A DNA stretch of 64,000 bases from positions 39,990,159-40,054,158 of the forward strand of contig NC_089232.1 of assembly GCF_963924675.1 (NCBI RefSeq), in the 5' to 3' direction. Below the pieces are notes generated by a model. The model saw nothing but the letters and a program-made list of their open reading frames with translations, was not told the origin of the DNA and searched no databases. Each line of letters begins with the position of its first letter. The stretch's first letter is position 1. Of the stretch, positions 34,876 to 44,425 are shown one piece after another. The position numbers and the translations under genes are program-made. The stretch comes from Phocoena phocoena. Its lineage: Eukaryota > Chordata > Mammalia > Artiodactyla > Phocoenidae.

Positions 34876-35993
34876 CTATTCATCCATTTGCTCTTCCAGA
34901 TCATTCCCCATGCTGCTTTGCCTGGCTCTTTGCCCTGGTTGGCTGACCTGAAAGACCCCCATCATCTAGTCTCCCTTGTCTTCTGGCTCTGACATGAGAT
35001 TTGGAGACACCAGGAGACAGAGGTTGGGGTTTATTACAGCCTGTGTGGTGTTGACAGTGCCTGTGTTCCTCTATGGCCACATTGCTATGGGCTATAGGCG
35101 ACCTCTTTTCCACACCTACACTTTCTGCCACTTTCCAGCAACCCCTTTGCTCTAACCAGTCCCATTCAGACCTGTCAATGTCAAAGACCTCCTGCTGATG
35201 CTAGCCCCTTTGCTGTTCCTTGTTGGTCCCATTACCCTCCCCACATGTTTGTAAAAAGTACTTTCACACATTCTTTTCTGTTAAACTCTTTGAACAGCCG
35301 GTGCCTGCTGAGACCTTGGCCGGTAGGTTGAGTAGGTTGCCAGTGACCACACAGCTAGGAGGTAGAGCCCAGCCTTCCTCCTTGCTCATCTGGATGTTTC
35401 TGTTAGGCCATGATCTCCCATGATTGCATCACTGGTATCCTTTTCTTTGTCCCTTCTTAGCGGGCAGTGAAACCAGCAGCAACTAAGAGATCTAGATAGA
35501 TCCTGTTCCATCTTTCCTATCCTTTATGAATATTTCTGGAGCAGACTTTTCATTATAAAAGCAGGAGCTCAGGTATGGGGATAGGCAGTGTGAGAGGAAT
35601 CAGAGAGATGCAGTTTTATTTTTTAGACCTGTCTGAGGAAGCACCAGTTTCATCGGCGCAGTACAGAGAGATGTGGGTGGGGTCGTAGTTGGAGGGAGCA
35701 GGTGGCAGTTGTGCCCATGCACTTCCAGTCCTCATGTCTTCGTGAGCTTATGGATTTGCTAGCCTCTCTGAGTTCAGTGTTTCGGAGGCATAATCATTGT
35801 TCTTTCCTCTTTCTTCATACATGACATGAAAGCAAACTGCCCGAACATTCTGCCTCATGATACAACAGTGTAAGTTGCTTCTCAGACTCCGTGGTCTCTC
35901 ACTTTTCCTTCCCTCACCTGGTGCGTATGTGGAGACAGGCAAACCACGTGATTACAGGGGCTCCCAGTGCAGAGGGCAGAAGCACACTGCACT
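34876..35993. other. Unique sequence with a MIR fragment
   Basis: About 1.1 kb. A probable reversed MIR piece lies at 35245-35370 ('tttcacacattcttttctgttaaactctttgaacagcc...gaccacacagctaggaggtagagccc'). Remainder unique. Confidence 0.45.
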
Positions 35994-36052
35994 ATAATGC
36001 TCTGTATCTTTGCTTTCTTTGGAAGGAAGTTTAATACAGAGCTGTGCATTAT
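35994..36052. repeat. 59-bp imperfect hairpin
   Basis: Nested complementary segments: ATAATGC (35994-36000) with GCATTAT (36046-36052), TCTGTAT (36001-36007) with ATACAGA (36034-36040), and CTTTCTT with AAGGAAG around a TGG tip. There is a 5-nt bulge on the 3' side and one internal loop. Whether it is transcribed is unknown. Confidence 0.7.
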
Positions 36053-36061
36053 TTACGTTCC

Positions 36062-36350
36062 AATGTGATAATTGTTAACTGCATGCTTACTATGAACCTG
36101 GCACATGACAGGTCCTTGAAAGGATATTGAAGGAACATATGGCATAATGTTTGCCTTCCAAAGACTTATACATTTATTAAGGAAATAAGGTCAATCTGGG
36201 AAAAAAACAGATGGATATACAAGATAGTTTATGTGCAAATGCTGAAAGTAAACAATTGCTGCATATCATACACGGTTATAGTGTAGGGAAGATGGTCATG
36301 AAGGTGTTGGGGAAAGCCTCATGAAAGAGCTATTAGAAGGAGTGGAAGGA
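36062..36350 (-). repeat. L2 LINE 3' region
   Basis: 'ttaactgcatgcttactatgaacctggcacatgac', 'tgtttgccttccaaagacttatac', 'ggaagatggtcatgaaggtgttggggaaagcctcatgaaagagc'. Reversed L2 in order. Confidence 0.6.
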
Positions 36351-38050
36351 TTTGGACACTCTTGTCATTGGCTTTGATGTGACCACAGATTTCCCTCCTT
36401 TGGGCTCAGAGTTACTTGCCTGGGAAGGACACAGATGTGGCCTGAATTTGGTCTTTACAGCCATGGTATGGTTTCCTCTCCATAGGCACACCATTGCCCA
36501 AGCTGCTGCAACCCCCTTTGGCTTAAGGAGTCTTTTCTTTCTGTCTTACGTGATAGAAAACAGTGGATGGTGACAATGTGCTTCCCAGTGGTGGGTGAAG
36601 TATTTTCATGGAAAGCCATTTCTATCCAGACACTCGGTTACCGAGTTTATTCTTCCCTAACACCCCAAAGGCAGAGAGTAGCTTGAAAAAAATCACTAAG
36701 AAGCCCTTAACCTTGTAACATACAGTTTTTGCTAAAAATATATATTAATAATATATTATTGAGCGAGCATAGATGAAGAAGGCCAGGGAGGGAGGAAGCA
36801 ATAAGAGTGTGAGCAAGGTCAGTGCTCTTTGCCCGCAGACTCTGCAATCAATAAGACCTGGTCAATAACTGCTTTATTACTGCACTACCACCTGGAGCAA
36901 AATCATTTTTAAATTAAGAATATATTTTGCAAAACTGAATTAACAGTATTGAATATTTTGCTCTTTGATATGACTAGCCTTCAAAATCAAATTATTAGGT
37001 ATGGAAAATGCTTACTGGGTGAAGTTTTGCTTTCTTCTTCTCCTTCCTTACGTTTCCGACCACACTCCCTCTCTTCTTTCCCTCGTGCTCAACTCCACTC
37101 CTCCCCACCCCCACCCCAAGCCCCTACCTTACAGCTTGGGAAGGAAACAACAGCAGGTCTGTAAGATCTCCAGCACAGATGTGGATATAAATTAGTGTTG
37201 CATCCAGCACAGGAAAATTAGGAAAGGAGGTGCATTTGCTTGAGTCCCACAAAACTGTGCATTTCCTCTGAGAGAAAGGACCAAGTAGAGAAAATTGGGA
37301 ATTTTCCACTTGGGTAAAGCTGATGCCAAAAAATCAACCTTTGGACTTGTATAATCTTTGGTAAGCTATGAAATCTCACCAGTCCTTCCCTCCCCCACTC
37401 CCCCCCAACCCTTGGTTACCCTGGCTCCATCCCCTGTTCTGTTCTCTCCTCCTCTCTCCACAGATGGAGGGGACAGAGGAGAGGGAGAGTCTTACATGCC
37501 TCATGTAGTGCAACTTTGAAGCATCCATAAGGCCAAATTCCTCCCCAACCCCCAAATAAAAACTACAAGAAGTATTCCAAGCAACTCTGTTATGCAAAAG
37601 TGGGCTGTGAAGGCACACATAGACCATGGCTCTGGGATGTGTTAAGTGATATTATTAGCGTTGATTATATAGCATCTTTGTTTGTGAAAACATGAGATTT
37701 TGGTGCTCAAATTTTTAAAGGTTGTAATAAGCTCTTCTCATCCCTTCCATCTTCTTGGGCTGTATCCCACTGTTTGCCACTAGTGATTATAATCTCCTAC
37801 ATGTAATTTGTAGGTTATTGGGGTTGGCATATATAAAATAACAACAAACAACAGAGAGAAGGAAAGGTTTCATTGCTCAATATTGTTTATGGTGCAAAAG
37901 CCCATTAATGTGCTCCCTATTTTTCAGTAAAAGGATAATGTTGGTCAGGCCATGCAATGGCACGTCAACTTGTTATTTATGTCAGATGACAGATTTGTAC
38001 TCCTTGAAAAGGGGGCATTTGTTCAAAGCATTGGTGCTGGCTTTTGCCAG
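36351..38050. other. Unique sequence
   Basis: About 1.7 kb, AT-rich in part (36725-36765), with C-rich patches at 37085-37125 and 37385-37410. No gene recognised. Confidence 0.4.
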
Positions 38051-38051
38051 A

Positions 38052-38149
38052 AAGGAAGGAAGGAAGGAAGAAAGGGAGGGAGGGAGGGAAGGAGGGAGGG
38101 AGGGAGGGAAGGAGGGAGGGAAGGAGGGAGGGAAGGAAGGAGGAAGGAA
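38052..38149. repeat. (GGGA/GGAA)n microsatellite
   Basis: About 98 bp of pure purine tetranucleotides: GGAA units first, then interleaved GGGA and GGAA, then GGAA/GGA. Seen directly. In frame it encodes low-complexity Gly/Arg/Glu/Lys repeats that are not protein. Confidence 0.96.
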
Positions 38150-38171
38150 GCCTTCTAATGAAGAGAGGAAG

Positions 38172-38372
38172 GGAATTGGTGTTTATTTAGTGCATTCTCT
38201 GTGTTAGTGGCTTTTGGGAGGTAGGTATCATTGTCCCCAATATACAGGAGCTCAGATGGTTTATGGAACTTTGCCACATCAGGCAGCCGCTACATGGTGG
38301 AACTGGAAGTCCACCTCAAGTGGGTCTGAATCTAAACTCTGTGCTCTTTCTGTCATCCCATGCTGCCTTTCT
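38172..38372 (-). repeat. MIR SINE
   Basis: 'ggtgtttatttagtgcattctctgtgttagtggc', 'gaggtaggtatcattgtccccaatatacagg', 'ttgccacatcaggcagcc' and 'tctgaatctaaactctgtgctctttctgtcatcccatgctgcc'. Reversed MIR with tRNA-like end. Confidence 0.82.
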
Positions 38373-38442
38373 GATGTAGAACATTTTTTAGCTTATTACC
38401 CAGCAAATGATTTTGACCAAACTTAAAGTACCAAAGCTACTT

Positions 38443-38585
38443 AATTACTGATTCTTAACCTTTTATACAGGTCATGGATCCCTTTGAGAAACCCACGCAA
38501 GGTATGGCTTTTCCTAGGAAAATGCATGTACACATAAAATGATTTCAGAGAGTTCATGGGTGTTCTAAAGCATGATGATGGCCTC
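38443..38585. repeat. Ancient DNA-transposon-like fragment (unnamed)
   Basis: 'tgattcttaaccttttatacaggtcatggatccctttgagaaacc', 'aaaatgcatgtacacataaaatgatttcagagagttcatggg'. Recalls an old mammalian element describing a 'ttcttaacctggggtc...catggaccc' pattern. Family not assignable from memory. Confidence 0.4.
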
Positions 38586-39219
38586 CAGGGAAAGACCCCC
38601 TGGGCAAAGTGCCCTAAAGGAGAGGCCCCCTGTGGATCTTGCTTTCCTCTTTAGGAGACCCCCAGGAGTCACTGTTAGAACTCCCTCTCTGGTATCAGGA
38701 CTTTCAGAAAGAAAGTCCAGGCCTGAGATAGTAGTAAAAGTGAAGGATGAGAAGTTGCACTGTAGTTGGCTCTTCACTTGTGTACTTAGATCCAGTCTGT
38801 TCATAGGATTTGGTGGCTGTGCATCACTGTGGTTTGTGAAGGGCCTTTGAGTGTAAGGCTTTGGCTTCTTCACACTGACTTTCTCCCTCCCAGAAAAGGC
38901 CACAGAACATCTAGTGGTAAAGGTCCACTTATTCTTTAATCCATGTTATTCTCCTTGACTTTTATGCCTCTGAAATTTTTAAGTGAATTTTTTTCATTTT
39001 TTTTTTCAGTTCTGTTCAATAAACATTGTTGACTCCCTACAAAATACCTGCTGGTATTTACCTGCTGGTAAACAGGAAGCAGATCACAGTCTCCTCCTGT
39101 TAGCTTGCTGACATTTTAGTTCATCTTGACTGGGTCCCAGGGTTGGATAATTGATCAGGGAGGGCTTGACAGGGAAACAGAACTCAAAGTTAGCAGGACC
39201 CCCAGCATATCTGATCCTG
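38586..39219. other. Unique sequence
   Basis: Mixed unique sequence. A short direct duplication of acctgctggta occurs at 39046-39069. Confidence 0.35.
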
Positions 39220-39360
39220 CATCAGCCCATTTCCTGATCTAGACTGTCTCCCAGTGTCCTGCCCATTTCCTGACCTAGGCTGTCTCCCAGTTCATGCCCA
39301 TTTCCTGACCTAGACTGTCTCCCAACGTCCTGCCCATTTCCTGACTACACTGTCTCCCAG
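39220..39360. repeat. Minisatellite, about four 35-36 bp units
   Basis: Four tandem copies at 39220-39254, 39255-39290, 39291-39325 and 39326-39360. Each contains gcccatttcctga and ends ctgtctccca(g/a). Unit lengths are 35, 36, 35 and 35 bp; differences are point changes and one-base indels. Confidence 0.95.
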
Positions 39361-39419
39361 AACCCGAATCTTGCCTTCTGGTTCTGCTATGATGATTTGT
39401 GCTTGACATTGCTTTGACT

Positions 39420-39572
39420 TTTTTGTTAGTTCAACATAAATTTTTGGAACACTGATAGGATGCCTGGCATTCCGCTTGTGCTGGAAGACATAAAAGGAGA
39501 AGACCTTGAGGATGAGTTTGTTCTTGAGGAACTGATATTCTACTAAGGCAATCAGACCACCATTCTCTTCCA
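39420..39572 (-). repeat. L2 LINE 3' end
   Basis: 'ttcaacataaatttttggaacactgataggatgcctggcattccgcttgtgctgg' then 'gttcttgaggaactgatattctactaaggc'. Reversed L2 terminal region. Confidence 0.7.
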
Positions 39573-41571
39573 AGGAAAAGGTTGTCACATGCTCAGGAGA
39601 GGCTAATTAGCCTCAGTGCCATATGGTAGAAACCAGCACTTTGGATTTTTCAGTCAGAGGTGTGTTGCTGTCCTCAGGTAGCTTCAGAGCATCTCAAGAA
39701 AACACTTCTGCATCAGATGCATGAGATTGTTTTTAGGCTCTTTGGATTCTTATGTAAGTAATCTAGTAGAGTGAAGAGATACTTTTAAAATGTGTAGAAC
39801 AAAGAAGAGATTATTGGGGAAGGCATCCTAAACTAGTGTTTCCAAAGTCATTGGACATTTTCAGCTGCAAGTAATGTGCATTCTCATCTCCATCAAGGAT
39901 GATGGAGGGTGGTATTTGACTCAACGACAGGAAGATATTGGATTACAGGCATCCCTGTGCCATGTTTTCCTATGAAGGGTTTAAAAATTACTTTGTCTTC
40001 TCTATAGTTCAAATAGCACAAAAGTAGACCAGACCTTTGTGCATTGGTTCCTTGGCCAAATCCATCTCAATAGTTATATTTTCAAGATAAAAAATGAAGT
40101 TTCCCCTTTTCATATGTAGTTTTACTTTGGTTTTGGAAAATTTGCTAACTGAAAAGAATTGACATCCTGGCAACTTAATTACCCAGGCCTTTTCCCCCTC
40201 CTTCTGAGTTCTGACCCCCAGAAAACCATCACATGGCAAAGCAGCTGATACAGCTCATAGGGTGCACAACTAAAGATTTTCTGTATCCACAGGGGAAGGC
40301 TGAATCCTGGGAGGGATTCAAAGATCCATAAGAAGGTGGTGTTGGAAACCACCTGTCACAGAACAGAAATAATTCAGGATTAGAGCACAATTATTGGTTC
40401 TCCTAGATGCCTATGTGGGTAAATTTGGACGCTGTGGTTAGGGAGAAAAGATTTGAGTCTAGATCCTACAGAACCTGTTCTGGGACCTAGACCAGACCTT
40501 ACAACACCCACAAAGAGTTTTCTGCCGATCTAAACACACACATACCTTCATCTTCCTATTTTCACGGAACTCACCACTCATCCGAGTACTTACTCACATG
40601 CCAGATTTTCCTGTTATTTAAGGGTGTCAAGCACATATGTCTTGGCTCCTTGATAAGAGTATAAGAAGATGCAGGTACAATAACTCTTGTATGTAGTCCT
40701 TACATTTTGGTGTTTGTTAGTGCTTAGTTGATGCTCCATTAATGTTTACAGAATTTTGCATTCAACTGAATCAAGTTGACACTACTCATTCTAGTTTCCT
40801 CTGAATTTGCCACCATCACAAAATACCCTAAAATTTTTCCTTTTCCTGTGTCCTCATCAAAATCCTGTTGCTTCATCAGGCTGAAGGTAAACTTGGCGTT
40901 TCCTCCTTCTGGGACTGTGGAGAAGACCCCAGTTCTTACAGCCAGTTGTTGGCCTTTCTTATTTATAGTCTTCTCTTTGACATTAGCTCCCATTTTTCTT
41001 TTCTTTTTTAATCAAAGGAAGCTTAGAGGTACTTAACCTAATTTAATCATGCCTACTGATTTTACCTTGCCTCAGCCTGTCCAGGGCACTGGGATGGACT
41101 GTTTCCACAGAACTAGAATGTCCAAGGTCTAGTGCCGTTCTTCGTGACTTTCTGAAGCAGGGAGAATGGATCACAGTGGGGCTGATCTCAGATCTAGGGA
41201 AGTGGGCACACAAATCTCAAAGTGACCTGCATTGATGCCCATCAGTTTGATGTAGCTGCCGTTCTTTCCCTGTGGGGCCCCAGTGTTCTGATGCAAGTCC
41301 TGGCTCCAGTGAGTGACAGGTGCGACCAACGGCTGCATGAGTTATTTCCTTTGGAAACCACAGCTGTGGCTGAGGCCAACGGATAGCAACGGTGCCACTG
41401 GGCTCTCCGGGAGCAATCCGCCTGGCCATCTTCAGCCTCAGGAAGGGCTTTTAAACTTGATGAAAATAACCCAAGAGGCTGGGTTTTGGTGGTAACTGCA
41501 AGTGTCCTTGAGATGGGAGGTACCCAGAAAGGAGAACAGAGTAGGGTTTGGGAACCAAGATTTTGGGATGG
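39573..41571. other. Unique sequence
   Basis: About 2 kb, no nameable repeat. Overlapping frames on both strands (40.74-41.04 and 41.22-41.60 kb) have no recognisable similarity. Confidence 0.35.
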
Positions 41572-41792
41572 AGACAGATTGGGTTCAGGTCCACACTCTG
41601 CCACATTCTAGCTTTGACCCTTAGGGCTATTTTTTGGAAACTTCTCTGAGCTTCAGTTGTCTACTAGGTAAAATGCAGACCATGTGTAGCTTTTATGTTT
41701 ATTTTAAGGATTGATTGAGATAAAGCACTGAAACATTTTGTACAGTGTCTGATACACATTTGATGTTCAATAAATTTCAGCTGTTATTGTTA
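41572..41792 (+). repeat. MIR SINE
   Basis: 'gattgggttcaggtccacactctgccacattctagctttgaccctt', 'cttctctgagcttcagttgtctactaggtaaaatg', 'aaggattgattgagataaagcactgaaac' and the end 'cagtgtctgatacacatttgatgttcaataaatttcagctgttattgtt'. Full forward MIR. Confidence 0.92.
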
Positions 41793-41869
41793 CAGAAGGA
41801 CAGAAGGTAGGAAGAAATATGCACTCTCTTGGAGTTCACAGCTTCCTTCAGCCAAAAAGAGTAGCCTGC

Positions 41870-42005
41870 TTCCCTGTCTGGGTGATGGGACTGATGATAG
41901 TACCTACATCATCACTTTGTGGTGAGAATCAAGTCTAAGGCACTTAGAAGAGCATCTGGCATGTGGCAGACACCATAATATTAGCTTTTATTAGTTTTAT
42001 TATTA
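41870..42005 (+). repeat. MIR SINE 3' half
   Basis: 'gggactgatgatagtacctacatcatcactttgtggtgagaatcaagtctaaggcacttagaagagcatctggcatgtggcagacaccataatattagc'. Forward MIR, second copy in tandem with the one before. Confidence 0.82.
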
Positions 42006-42630
42006 TCATTTTTTTTTTTACTAAGGTTCATGAGCACCATCCTAAGATGTTGACAGAAAGTTGCCTTGTGTTGATTTGGAACTGGAATTTGATGGGGGGG
42101 CTACCAAAGCAGAGGAAGTGGCAAAAGCTGTTCTAGTTAGTTTGCTATTTAAGATACTTTATTCTGGAATTAATTTCTCAGATGGTACAAAAAGAGGAAG
42201 AACCACAGCGTTTTCCTCAGTAAGAGAACCCAGTGTGTTTCACTATTTTCATTTATTCATCCTTAGGAGCTGGAGCTGTTCCCTCCCTGTCCCCTTCATT
42301 TGGGCTGTTGCATCATCGTAAGGTGCGGCTCACAGAGTCACCTACTATAAGGCTGTGTTCTTGAAACAAGGGTGTTTTGAGCCTAAGAGTGCTTGCTGGC
42401 CGAACAATTCCAGCTGTAGATTTTGATGGCTTAAATGGTTTCCTTTTCTGTTGTTTCACATTCAGATTTTTTGTATTGTATAACATTAATCAGGAGACAA
42501 GCATGTATTCAAAAGAAATGAAAATGTCATAAAACTCCAAGCTGAGAGATGAACACACCTTGGAATGCATGATGGAACCATTTCTGAATAATTAGTAGGT
42601 TCATACTCTACATGTTCCATGCAGTGTACC
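42006..42630. other. Unique sequence
   Basis: No gene or nameable repeat; T9 run near 42010. Confidence 0.35.
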
Positions 42631-42762
42631 TTTCCTACATGGGCAGGTTTTTTGTCTATGTTCATCCTTTTCATGCTCTGCTTAAATATGGTTTCTGGAT
42701 TGTGTTCCATGTCCCTGAGGCATGCAGTCCAAGGGAAGGAGCCAGAGCTGCTTCTCAGCCTG
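42631..42762 (+). repeat. Unnamed interspersed repeat, copy A of an inverted pair
   Basis: Shares order and most bases with the reverse complement of 43941-44085: 'gggcaggttttttgtctatgttcatcctttt', 'gctctgcttaaatatgg', 'ccctgaggcatgcagtcca', 'ggagccagagctgcttctc'. An apparent shared peptide (VPEACSP) in both frames reflects the shared DNA, not a known protein. Confidence 0.75.
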
Positions 42763-43490
42763 GCATGGAGGGGAATGCTTTAGTTTACTTTAAACTTTAG
42801 CCACCCAATGGTACAGTAATTTGTTTTTGGATTTTAGCAAATTGGTTGTTTTTTTACTATCTTTTTGAGAATTTGGACTTTTTTTCCTGGATTTATATGG
42901 ATATTCAGAATAACTTTGGAAAGCTGAAGAAGCTCTATTGCTGATAAGAGATACAGGATGAACAACATCTCAATGAGCCAGCCTCCTGAAGAAGTTGGAA
43001 GAACAGCCACGTTGGTGACAGCTCCCTCTTTGACTCCTAAGGATAGATTCTCTGGGTGCTTCTCAGTCCCTGGAGACAAGCTCAAGTCAAAGGCAATACA
43101 GAGTTTGTAATGAATTTTTAGGAATATCCACTTCCAAGTTTGGGTGTGAAATGTGGAGACACTATCTCCCATGGCACACGAGGGCTAGAACGAGGCCAGC
43201 TCAGGAAGTGTGAGACTGGTTCTAAGACAGAGAAAGGTGGAGAGGGGTATTTTGGGCCCCAGTGGTGAAGCATAAGATGGAGGAATCTTCATTTCCCACA
43301 TCTCTGGGCCTCATGTGTGGGGCACAGTGATTGTGTAAATGAGTTTGTAATCGAAAGGATGAAACTCATAAGGGATCATACAGCCAAATTTCTTGGAGAG
43401 AATAAACTTCTACCAAGAAAGTCAGCCCTTCTCTAAAATTTATTGTAAATTCCCAAGGCTGGTGGAAACTTAGTAAAATTGCCCAGTTTA
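42763..43490. other. Unique sequence
   Basis: Lies between the two copies of the unnamed repeat. No gene recognised. Confidence 0.35.
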
Positions 43491-43940
43491 ACCCTCTGCT
43501 TCAGAACAAGCCTCACAAAGGAGGGCTGATCTTGTTTTCTCTTCTACATCCCCCAAGGAGACACCTTGTGAAGATCTCCTTATGTCTCATGGTTAGGAAG
43601 TTCTTCCTATAGTCTAGACCAGATTTCTCTTGCTGTACCTCCAGTGTATATCCTTCTTGAGCTGCCCTCATTCTTTTCTCCTGGATCTCTTTATCTTCTC
43701 TTTTGCAGGGCTGATACTAATAACTTTAGTTCTTTTCCAAGTGGACAGTTTCTCCTAAACCTTGTGTCATTTTTTGAGTCTCTCTCTATACCCACATAGG
43801 TATTTTTGTGGCTAGAGGGAGAGTCCTTTCGGGATGGTATTTTTAACCCTGGGTGGATCTGTGCTGTGAATAACCTGAGCCATTCTGGAACCATCGCCAG
43901 ACCAGGCAGGTGGCAGCCCCATTTGCTCTTTCCTAAGCGC
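43491..43940 (-). repeat. Possible ancient repeat continuing from copy B
   Basis: Contains 'cacaaaggag', 'cttatgtctcatggttaggaagttcttcctatagtctagaccagatttctcttgctg'. The phrase 'gttaggaagttcttcctatagtc' resembles a widespread old mammalian repeat I cannot name. Low confidence. Confidence 0.35.
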
Positions 43941-44085
43941 CAAGGCAGAGAAGCAACTCTGGCTCCTTCTCTCTGGACTGCATGCCTCCGGAACACGAAA
44001 CTCAGTCACAGACACCATATTTAAACAGAGCAGGGAAAGGATGAAAATAGATAAAAACCTGTCCATGTGGGCCAGGAAAGCTGCA
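43941..44085 (-). repeat. Unnamed interspersed repeat, copy B of an inverted pair
   Basis: The reverse complement aligns with 42631-42762 along its length, including the tttaaatatggt and gaggcatgcagtcca segments. The two copies are about 1.2 kb apart in opposite orientation. Confidence 0.75.
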
Positions 44086-44339
44086 TTTCCAATATGCTGT
44101 TAGCAAGACCCTGCTGCAATCCATATAGCATATAGAGATTCATCAGGGCCGAACCTGGATGGCAAGCAGCATGGCCACCCGTGGGTTCATTCCTAGACAT
44201 TGATGTGCCAGGCATGTTCAAGAGACAAGGTCTGGGACAGGATGAGTACTCCCTTCCCTAGAGTATGGAAAAGTATGACTTAAACAACTAAGACTATGAG
44301 AAACAACACAAGAGTCCATTGAATTAAGGGTGGGGCTTT

Positions 44340-44425
44340 ATGGTAGAGAACAATGGTTTTCAAACTTTTTAAGCTGAGGGAGTCTTCAGATAAAATTTTG
44401 GAAGTTCCATATGTAAAACAAATGT
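44340..44425. repeat. Ancient DNA-transposon-like fragment (unnamed)
   Basis: 'caatggttttcaaactttttaagctgagggagtcttcagataaaattttggaagttcc' resembles an old hAT-like terminal region. Short and diverged. Confidence 0.3.

Noticed and set aside
37908..38207. Gly/Arg/Glu/Lys-rich repeat protein
   Set aside because: Translation of a GGGA/GGAA microsatellite.
39220..39360. CRISPR-like array
   Set aside because: Units are directly tandem without unique spacers, and the genome is mammalian; this is a minisatellite.
42612..42800. Shared VPEACSP peptide as evidence of a duplicated gene
   Set aside because: The shared peptide lies within an inverted pair of interspersed repeat copies (42.6 and 44.0 kb); frames are short and unrelated outside the shared DNA.
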